A program made the translations under genes and the position numbers. DNA of 9,958 nucleotides from Moraxella caviae (GTDB taxonomy: Bacteria; Pseudomonadota; Gammaproteobacteria; Pseudomonadales; Moraxellaceae). Every line of letters starts with the position of its first letter. The stretch's first letter is position 1. Shown piece by piece: positions 4,990-9,958 of the stretch. The stretch lies in NCBI RefSeq assembly GCF_002014985.1, contig NZ_MUXU01000100.1, positions 1-9,958 on the forward strand, in the 5' to 3' direction. The notes under the pieces were generated by a model. That model was not told the origin of the DNA, did not search any database, and saw only the letters and a program-made list of their open reading frames with translations.

Positions 4990-5934
4990 TTACTGGGTAA
5001 TCAGTAGCACACCAGCGGTATCTTTATTACTGGTTGCAGTCTTCTTCCAGTTTGTTGGCGTTGCCAGCGTAGCAGCATTAGGGTTGGCACCGCCAGCGGC
5101 AATATCCCACGCATAGCCTTTGACTGATACGCCATAAGACCACTCCGCCTGATAGGTGCGCTGGATATTCTCTTTGCCCGTTGCGTGGGTAGTAATGCCA
5201 TCAAAGTCGTTTTGGTTGGCAATCACCACGCCGCCTTCGGTCAAGCCAAGCACATTAAACTTATTGGTATCCACCAAATCAGGGCTATCAGTCACCACAA
5301 ACACACGCCCAAATGGGTCACGGAACACCGCCACGCTGTCATAGGTAAATAGGCGCTCACTGTTTGCCAATGCTTTTAGCTGTAGCTTGGTTAAAGCTCC
5401 TGAATGCAAAATCCACGCCTTAATCGCATTGGAACGGTCACCAAACAACGCTCCTGCCTGTGTCAATAGCGCATAATCAAGCGCCTGTTCACCCTTATCA
5501 AGCGTTACATCAGTATTACCACGAATGGCTGATACCGCTGATTTAATGCCGCTGTTTAGCATATTGGCGATTTGCCCTTTGGCAAGCTGTTCACCAATTT
5601 TAACGGCTGCAAGCTCTGGATTTTGCATAATCCAGCGATATTGCGCACTTTCCCAGACAATTTCATCAGTACCAGCGGCAATTTTTACGCCCACGTCTTT
5701 GATTTGTTCAAGACGCTTTTGATTGATGGCGTTTGTACCATTATTCACATCACGATGGCGCACTAGCCCAGCGATTAACTTAAAACTTGCGTTAATATCA
5801 AAATCACCCTGAAACGGCTTTGCCACAAGTTCAATCGTACCGCCTGATTGGGCATTAAAAACCTGTACCTCTTGGTCGATGGTTTCAGTCATCACCGTGT
5901 AGGTTTGCTTGTTGAATTTCTCTAAATCAAACAT
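4990..5934 (-). CDS. Major capsid protein
   Basis: This protein of about 314 residues is the main shell subunit, with an HK97-type fold expected. It lies directly after the scaffold gene and is followed by a strong terminator, as for a high-copy product. Visible features are the N-terminal segment MFDLEKFNKQTYTVMTETID, an extended region with AKPFQGDFDI, a long helix-rich middle (INQKRLEQIKDVGVKIAAGT, EQLAKGQIANMLNSGIKSAV), the 'AWILHSGALTKLQLKAL' segment typical of capsid P-domains, then RDPFGRVFVVTDSP and a strand-rich C-terminus. I chose the ATG at 5934, not the GTG at 5940, because AGGAG at 5940-5944 is 5 bases from the ATG but overlaps the GTG. This site also overlaps the scaffold stop codon (TAG at 5943), so translation is coupled. 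Confidence 0.85.
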   Translation of the reverse strand: MFDLEKFNKQTYTVMTETIDQEVQVFNAQSGGTIELVAKPFQGDFDINASFKLIAGLVRHRDVNNGTNAINQKRLEQIKDVGVKIAAGTDEIVWESAQYRWIMQNPELAAVKIGEQLAKGQIANMLNSGIKSAVSAIRGNTDVTLDKGEQALDYALLTQAGALFGDRSNAIKAWILHSGALTKLQLKALANSERLFTYDSVAVFRDPFGRVFVVTDSPDLVDTNKFNVLGLTEGGVVIANQNDFDGITTHATGKENIQRTYQAEWSYGVSVKGYAWDIAAGGANPNAATLATPTNWKKTATSNKDTAGVLLITQ

Positions 5935-5942
5935 AGTCACTC

Positions 5943-6650
5943 CTAATTATTTGCTTTTAGCCATGCCAATTTTTCATCATCTGTCTTACAGTCTGAATAT
6001 TTGACAGGCACACCATTTTTAGCCGTGCCACCACCGACAGCCCCGCTGCCGCTTGCAAAACCACCGCTAATAATCGGCTTAAATGCGTCATTGGCACGAA
6101 ATTCTTGTTTTAAGTCATCAATCGTCAATGCTGAAATATTGCCCTGCTTATCCAGCACACGCAGTTTTTGACTGTCGCCGTCCGTCTCTAACGTCAGGCG
6201 GTTTTGAATGTGTGGCAGTAACACATCGGCACTGCCTTTGATTGCAAGTTCGTTGGCAAGCTCATTGGCTTTTGCGCCAACAGTCAAATCATAAATCTGC
6301 TTTTGCGCCGCATCGTATTTGGCTTGCCAATCGCTTTCAGATTTTGCCATTTTGTCCTGATAGGACTTTTCAAGCGTGGCAATATCACCCGCCTTTTTGG
6401 CGATTTCTTCGGCTTCTTTTTCTTTTTGCGCTTCAAGCTCTGCCAGTTTTGCCTCCAGCTCACGGCGCTTTTCACGCTCAGCTTTGGTTTCGCCAAGCAG
6501 TTCATCATGTTTTGCTTTTAAGCCTTTGGTGTCGGGCAAGCCATTGACTGCCAGCTGATAGTTACCATCATCTTGCTTGGTGTAAAACGCTTGATGTACT
6601 TCGTCAAGGGCGTTAAAACTTTCTTCATTTAAAATAAATTCAAAAGTCAT
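5943..6650 (-). CDS. Head scaffold protein, coiled-coil
   Basis: This 235-residue protein has the layout of phage scaffolds, which guide capsid assembly and then leave. After an N-terminal segment with EFILNEESFNALDEVHQAFY, residues about 45-130 form a long, highly charged coiled coil rich in Glu, Lys and Ala (ERELEAKL-type heptads, a run of Lys/Glu, then KMAKSESDWQAKYDAAQKQI). A small domain follows (LPHIQNRLTLETDGDSQKLR, then VLDKQGNISALTIDDLKQEF), then a Gly-rich linker (SGGFASGSGAVGGG). A short acidic-basic C-terminal hook comes last, of the type that often binds the capsid protein. The ATG at 6650 was chosen because GGAG lies 7 bases upstream; an upstream in-frame start at 6677 would read through the hairpin and lacks support. 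It sits between portal and capsid genes, as scaffolds do. Confidence 0.85.
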   Translation of the reverse strand: MTFEFILNEESFNALDEVHQAFYTKQDDGNYQLAVNGLPDTKGLKAKHDELLGETKAEREKRRELEAKLAELEAQKEKEAEEIAKKAGDIATLEKSYQDKMAKSESDWQAKYDAAQKQIYDLTVGAKANELANELAIKGSADVLLPHIQNRLTLETDGDSQKLRVLDKQGNISALTIDDLKQEFRANDAFKPIISGGFASGSGAVGGGTAKNGVPVKYSDCKTDDEKLAWLKANN

Positions 6651-6663
6651 TATTATGCTCCAT

Positions 6664-6685
6664 AAAAAAACCGCCATCAGGCGGT
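6664..6685 (-). terminator. Terminator-like hairpin at the portal/scaffold junction
   Basis: ACCGCC and GGCGGT (6-bp stem, loop TGAT on the minus strand) are followed by seven T residues. The portal's TGA stop codon lies in the loop, so translating ribosomes would cover the hairpin while finishing the portal gene. The scaffold ribosome binding site follows at once. It could set different levels of portal (few copies) and scaffold/capsid (many copies). Confidence 0.72.
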
Positions 6686-8056
6686 AAGTTCACTATCAAT
6701 CATACCGATAATGTCATCATCGGTCAGTTCGGGGTTAATCAGGTTGTATTTACGCAGATAATCAAACACCGCTTGCTTTGGTGCAAGAGCTGCCTGATTT
6801 AGGCTAATGAGCGTGTTTAGCATATTGCCGTCAGGTGTTGGGTTGATGAATGATTGTTTGGCTTTAAACGGTATGCCTTGTAGTTCACGGTTTTTATACT
6901 CATAAACTTTTAACATTGCGCGGTTTATCGCTTCATTAACATTTGCCATACACATACTGGCAGTAGCATTTTGCGCAGCGTTTTCTTGAGCTGCTTGCGT
7001 GGCGGTTTTATTGGCGTTTGTCGTCTCGGCAAGTTTTGCGCCAAGTTCTCGCATAATCGCCAATTTATCCGCCATCGCTTCACCTGCCAACACATTAGGG
7101 CTGGCTTGGGCAAATTGAAAACTACTGCCCTGCTCAAGAATGAGCGTATTGCCACTGCCAAACGCCAAATTATTCTCTTCTAGCGATTTTAAGCGGTGTT
7201 CTGATACGCCCGTCAAATACGGCTGCACCTGACCGCAACGAAAGACACTGTCCTCATAGTCAGCACTGTTGCGATAATGCGCCAAATTCATCAATGCAAG
7301 ACTTTCAAGCGGTATGGATTGCTCGGCAAATTCGTTGGTGTCTGACCCTAAAACCACAAAAGGAATGGTTTTCCAATGTTCGCCATTGGACTTTTTGGGA
7401 TAAATACGCTCATCAATTCGCCTGTCTTTTTCCCATACTTCCACAAAAAAGCCCTTATCATCAATACCCAAATGCCGATAGCGTTGTACGGCTTTATCAA
7501 TAAATGGGTCTGTCGGGTCTGTTTGTATGTGAGTTTCAGACAGCACGATCATGGTTGGGCGTTTTAACCCATCTTTTTGCTCGACACGCCAGTTGATAAT
7601 CTCGGTGGCACTGTAAAAATGTAATCTTGGTATGTTTTTATCTTGTACATCGGCACCTTCTGAAGAAGTTTGCGCCATATCGATAAAAATACCACATCGC
7701 CCATAACGCATTAAATCAATAAAGCACTTTTGGGCGATTTGATAAATGCTAACACCACTGCCGTTAGCGTCTTTTTCCAAAGCACCAAATTCATCATCGT
7801 TAAAAACTGGGTCGTCGCTGAACGCCTGCCCTGTGTATTTATCCAGCGTGTCTTTGGTAATCTCAACAAACACCGCCCTTGCCAAATAGTTTTTATACAG
7901 AGCTTGGTTTTGTTGTGTGTGATTATCAGCGTTTGGCATTGGCAAATACTTGGTTGTCGCCTTTTTGATGGCATCTTGTCCGTCTGTGACATCTTTCATG
8001 CGCTGCCATCGCTCTTGCATGGCAAGATAATCAGCGTGTTTGGTATCAATCGGCAT
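6677..8056 (-). CDS. Portal protein (DUF4055-like)
   Basis: This 459-residue protein resembles the DUF4055 family of portal proteins, the dodecameric ring at the head vertex through which DNA enters and leaves. The N-terminus has the family-like opening HADYLAMQERWQRMKDVTDG with the 'KKATTKYLPMP' segment. The middle contains helix-rich regions around YLARAVFVEITKDTLDKYTG and IYQIAQKCFIDLMRYGRCGI. The C-terminal part (AQENAAQNATASMCMANVNE, then INRAMLKVYEYKN) forms the long helices expected in the crown/stem region. The length fits the family. It starts only three bases after the terminase stop codon and has only a weak GAG upstream, so coupling to terminase translation is likely. The gene ends inside a terminator-like hairpin. 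Position between the large terminase and scaffold genes supports the call strongly. Confidence 0.88.
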   Translation of the reverse strand: MPIDTKHADYLAMQERWQRMKDVTDGQDAIKKATTKYLPMPNADNHTQQNQALYKNYLARAVFVEITKDTLDKYTGQAFSDDPVFNDDEFGALEKDANGSGVSIYQIAQKCFIDLMRYGRCGIFIDMAQTSSEGADVQDKNIPRLHFYSATEIINWRVEQKDGLKRPTMIVLSETHIQTDPTDPFIDKAVQRYRHLGIDDKGFFVEVWEKDRRIDERIYPKKSNGEHWKTIPFVVLGSDTNEFAEQSIPLESLALMNLAHYRNSADYEDSVFRCGQVQPYLTGVSEHRLKSLEENNLAFGSGNTLILEQGSSFQFAQASPNVLAGEAMADKLAIMRELGAKLAETTNANKTATQAAQENAAQNATASMCMANVNEAINRAMLKVYEYKNRELQGIPFKAKQSFINPTPDGNMLNTLISLNQAALAPKQAVFDYLRKYNLINPELTDDDIIGMIDSELTA

Positions 8057-8059
8057 AAA

Positions 8060-9307
8060 TTAGTAACTCATTGTTAGTTTGGTTGTCACAATCGGTCTGA
8101 CGATTGGATATTGATACGCCAAAAAGTAGCCAAAGGCATCTAAAATATGGTCGTGTCCGCTACTCTTATCAGGCATGCCATTATTATCAAAAACCTGCTG
8201 TTCTAAGGCTTCTATCAAATTCACGCATTGCTTGGCTATCTTTAGTGTTCGTATGCCTTGTGCGTTTAAAATCAGCGCATTTACGGCATTTAGGCGGTCT
8301 TTGATGGCTGGGTTTGCGCTATTTACATACACGCTAAAGCCAAAATCTCGCAAAATGCTGTGGTCTGATACAGCGGACGACTTAGAGCTGGTTGCCTGAC
8401 CTGCTGCGTCAGGATAAATAATAATCGGGTGGTTTGGGTATCGGGCTTTGATGATTTGCGCCATCGTTGGCGTATCTCGCACCCCTGTAATCTCATCAAC
8501 CACAACAGGCTTATTATCACGCATGACAAACACCACTGCCGCCATTTTTAGTACGTTAAAATCCATGCCAATATGCAAAGTATCACCTGCTTGTATAGTC
8601 TCATCGCAGGCATTTAATGTACGGTCAAAGTCAGGATAAACCGCACCGCTGGTTAGGTTTACAAATTGCCCGTTTAGGTAGGCATCTAGCAACTTTGGCG
8701 GATAGCTTGCCCTTAGGCTTTCAATATAGCTGGGCGGCAAATAAGGGTTAGAAGCGGTGGGCGCTCGATACAGCTTGTAATGCTCGCCACCATTTTTTAC
8801 CCATCTGTCATAACAAAAGCGAAAACCTTCAGGCGTTGTGCCAACCGCTGCTGTGTTTGGCTTGCCATCAGGCTTTCTTTGCCGACAACGAGCAATAGAC
8901 TTATTCCATGCATTGCTTGCGTGTTCTGTTTTTAGCGTGTCAAGCTCATCAATGACAGCATCGGCAATCTCAAAACCGACGATGTTATCTGGATTATCCA
9001 TACTTCTACAGATAATCTGTCCATAGCCTGCAATGTAAAAAATTTTCTCTGATTTGTTCAGCTTAAACTTTAATCCGCATTCGGTCAGCAGCTGACTAAT
9101 TCTGGGAAAAGCAATCAAGCGTATCAAATCATGCGTTGGCGCAAAATATCCCTGATTAAGGTTGGGGTATTTTAGCTTTTGAATAAGTAGGCGTTTAAAA
9201 AGTGCTTCTGATTTACCGCTCCCAAAACCGCCTACAAACAACGGATATGTTTCATCGCTAAAAACAAAGTCGTCTTGTGGAGCGGTAAGCGTTAAATCTA
9301 CATTCAT
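8060..9307 (-). CDS. terL: Large terminase subunit (packaging ATPase/nuclease)
   Basis: This 415-residue protein is the motor that translocates DNA into the head and cuts the concatemer. The N-terminal ATPase has Walker A GGFGSGKS at residues 26-33 and Walker B ADAVIDELD with Asp120-Glu121, followed by a coupling-motif-like AAVGTTPEG segment. The C-terminal RNase H-like nuclease has the expected acidic residues in HIGMDFNV, IIIYPDAAG and GHDHILDAFGYFL. Length is on the compact side for the family but all motifs are present. The ATG at 9307 overlaps the small terminase stop codon (ATGA), so translation is coupled. It follows the small terminase and precedes the portal, the standard packaging order. 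The call is very secure; the packaging mode (cos or headful) cannot be read from it. Confidence 0.95.
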   Translation of the reverse strand: MNVDLTLTAPQDDFVFSDETYPLFVGGFGSGKSEALFKRLLIQKLKYPNLNQGYFAPTHDLIRLIAFPRISQLLTECGLKFKLNKSEKIFYIAGYGQIICRSMDNPDNIVGFEIADAVIDELDTLKTEHASNAWNKSIARCRQRKPDGKPNTAAVGTTPEGFRFCYDRWVKNGGEHYKLYRAPTASNPYLPPSYIESLRASYPPKLLDAYLNGQFVNLTSGAVYPDFDRTLNACDETIQAGDTLHIGMDFNVLKMAAVVFVMRDNKPVVVDEITGVRDTPTMAQIIKARYPNHPIIIYPDAAGQATSSKSSAVSDHSILRDFGFSVYVNSANPAIKDRLNAVNALILNAQGIRTLKIAKQCVNLIEALEQQVFDNNGMPDKSSGHDHILDAFGYFLAYQYPIVRPIVTTKLTMSY

Positions 9308-9768
9308 TCATTTTTAGCCCTTACCACATTGATAGTAATTTCATTATCGGAATCATCTGCCATCTCGGATTTGATTTTATCAATTTCTAATTGTTTGATT
9401 TGCGCTTCCAATTCTTTTAGGCGAATATCAGCGCGGCTGCTTTTATCAAGCCCCAATATCTTAGCCTTGGCGTTAATCGCACTAATCATGGCATTGGGAT
9501 TGGCGTTCATCTTGGCAATTTCATAGGCTTCTTGCAAATTAGCCACCATTTCATCAACGGTGGCATCGTGGCGGTCTTGGTGATGTTGGCGAAGTTCGTC
9601 TAATCTCGCCGTAATCTCACCCTTCTGCAATAATTCATAAGCCTTGTTGTTAATCGTTTCAGACTTCATATTCTCGCAATCATAGCTATCACGATACGCC
9701 TGTGTGGCATTGCCTGTCTCAATGTATCGCTGGCAGAATTTTTCTTGTTTTGGCGTTAATTCCGCCAT
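9304..9768 (-). CDS. terS: Small terminase subunit (DNA recognition)
   Basis: This 154-residue protein recognises the packaging site on phage DNA and recruits the large subunit. It resembles the Terminase_2 family. The N-terminal motif LTPKQEKFCQRYIETGNATQ is the family hallmark and introduces a helix-turn-helix (ATQAYRDSY, ETINNKAYELLQKGEITARL). The C-terminal part contains a coiled-coil-like helix (LKELEAQIKQLEIDKIKSEM) expected to hold the oligomer together. I chose the ATG at 9768 because AAAGGAGG lies 4 bases upstream. An in-frame ATG at 9837 is rejected, because it would place 23 extra residues over a terminator hairpin. The gene opens the late operon after the promoter and leader at 9788-9890. 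Confidence 0.93.
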   Translation of the reverse strand: MAELTPKQEKFCQRYIETGNATQAYRDSYDCENMKSETINNKAYELLQKGEITARLDELRQHHQDRHDATVDEMVANLQEAYEIAKMNANPNAMISAINAKAKILGLDKSSRADIRLKELEAQIKQLEIDKIKSEMADDSDNEITINVVRAKNE

Positions 9769-9772
9769 AACG

Positions 9773-9780
9773 CCTCCTTT
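9773..9780 (-). promoter_or_regulatory. Strong ribosome binding site fixing the small terminase start
   Basis: AAAGGAGG on the minus strand, 4 bases before the ATG at 9768, is the strongest Shine-Dalgarno match in the window. It sits downstream of the terminator hairpin, so only transcripts that pass the hairpin carry it. It rules out the in-frame ATG at 9837. Confidence 0.85.
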
Positions 9781-9787
9781 TGTTAAT

Positions 9788-9814
9788 AAAAAAGCCCACC
9801 TGTTTACGGTGAGC
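9788..9814 (-). terminator. Terminator between the late promoter and the small terminase
   Basis: A 7-bp stem (GCUCACC with GGUGGGC, one G·U pair) has a 7-base loop and is followed by six T residues on the minus strand. On the plus strand the same position is a C·A mismatch, so it favours leftward transcripts. It lies roughly 40 bases after the expected start of the promoter at 9862-9890, like a leader terminator that late antitermination must overcome. It could instead simply end the upstream gene's transcript. Confidence 0.75.
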
Positions 9815-9834
9815 TTTTTTTGCAAAATTATTGG

Positions 9835-9867
9835 CATAATGCAACATTACATTATGGAAACATAATA
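9835..9867. promoter_or_regulatory. Repeated inverted half-sites, candidate operator
   Basis: Three related half-sites occur in alternating direction on the plus strand: CATAATG at 9835-9841, CATTATG at 9850-9856 and CATAATA at 9861-9867. The first two form a perfect inverted repeat, 8 bases apart. The last two form one with a single mismatch, 4 bases apart. They cover the -10 box and expected transcription start of the leftward promoter, so a bound protein would control late transcription. No ligand is visible in the window. Confidence 0.5.
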
Positions 9868-9890
9868 GTATCTTTGTTCGGTTTTGTCAA
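9862..9890 (-). promoter_or_regulatory. Probable late promoter
   Basis: On the minus strand TTGACA (9885-9890) and TATTAT (9862-9867) are separated by exactly 17 bp, with a consensus -35 and five of six -10 bases. It overlaps the stop codon of the upstream gene and points at the terminase and structural genes. No other comparably good leftward promoter was seen in the structural region. Confidence 0.75.
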
Positions 9891-9958
9891 AGACGCTTCA
9901 TCTCATGCTGTCTGTCAATGAAGTTTTTGGCTTCTTGTAGCAGTCGTGGATTGTGAGA
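9887..9958 (-). CDS. C-terminal end of an unidentified upstream gene
   Basis: From the right edge one minus-strand frame stays open for 23 codons and ends in TGA at 9887-9889. The peptide ends NPRLLQEAKNFIDRQHEMKRL, a plausible amphipathic helix with ordinary codon use. The other two minus-strand frames give less protein-like peptides before their stops. The gene is incomplete and too short to identify. Its stop codon overlaps the -35 box of the late promoter. Confidence 0.45.
   Translation of the reverse strand, partial: SHNPRLLQEAKNFIDRQHEMKRL

Noticed and set aside
5935..5940. GTG start of the major capsid gene at 5940
   Set aside because: The GTG overlaps the AGGAG site, which is correctly spaced only for the ATG at 5934.
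6651..6677. Longer scaffold start at 6677
   Set aside because: It reads through the hairpin T-tract and lacks a ribosome binding site; the ATG at 6650 has GGAG at normal spacing.
7730..8077. Plus-strand open frame of 115 codons opposite the portal gene
   Set aside because: It is antisense to a clear portal gene; apparent hydrophobicity comes from reversed codons.
9769..9837. N-terminal extension of the small terminase from an ATG at 9837
   Set aside because: It would encode 23 residues across the terminator hairpin and operator repeats, while AAAGGAGG directly precedes the ATG at 9768.
1..9958. CRISPR arrays, tRNA genes, insertion sequences, integrase or att sites
   Set aside because: No regularly spaced repeats, cloverleaf-like sequence, transposase frame, recombinase gene or convincing flanking direct repeat was found on either strand.

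Overview
The window is the head, neck and proximal tail part of the late operon of a tailed, probably siphovirus-like temperate phage or prophage. All structural genes lie on the minus strand, so the operon reads from right to left. The AT-leaning composition and the gene style (a portal resembling the DUF4055 family, a tail terminator resembling the DUF4128 family) suggest a Moraxellaceae host such as Moraxella, Psychrobacter or Acinetobacter. That host call is inference; no host gene, integrase or attachment site lies in the window.

Right end (9958 to 9769): the last 23 codons of an upstream gene are followed by a well-formed sigma70-type promoter (TTGACA, 17 bp, TATTAT). Repeated half-sites overlap the expected transcription start. 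An intrinsic terminator then lies before the first late gene. Packaging and head region (9768 to 4678): small terminase, large terminase, portal, coiled-coil scaffold, major capsid protein and an 86-residue head-associated protein. Neck region (4681 to 1946): a head-tail adaptor, a head-closure-like protein, an HK97 gp10-like tail completion protein, a Mu gpF-like minor head protein, a small HExxH putative metallopeptidase and a tail terminator protein. Most genes abut or overlap by a few bases, as expected for translational coupling. Left end (1223 to 1): tail tube protein, a previously uncounted 48-residue single-membrane-span protein, and the first 19 codons of another gene.

The exception to this layout is a two-gene toxin-antitoxin module on the plus strand at 1312-1945, between the tail terminator and tail tube genes. 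It has a Gp49/HigB-like RelE-superfamily toxin, an overlapping XRE-family antitoxin, its own promoter (TTGAAA, 17 bp, TATAAT) and a perfect inverted repeat in that promoter. It looks like a lysogeny-expressed 'moron' facing against late transcription.

The most notable regulatory feature is a set of five terminator-like hairpins at gene boundaries: before the small terminase, at the portal/scaffold junction, after the capsid gene, before the tail tube gene and after it. With the promoter-terminator leader on the right, they suggest that late transcription depends on antitermination, or that the hairpins set transcript ends and dosage around the high-copy proteins.
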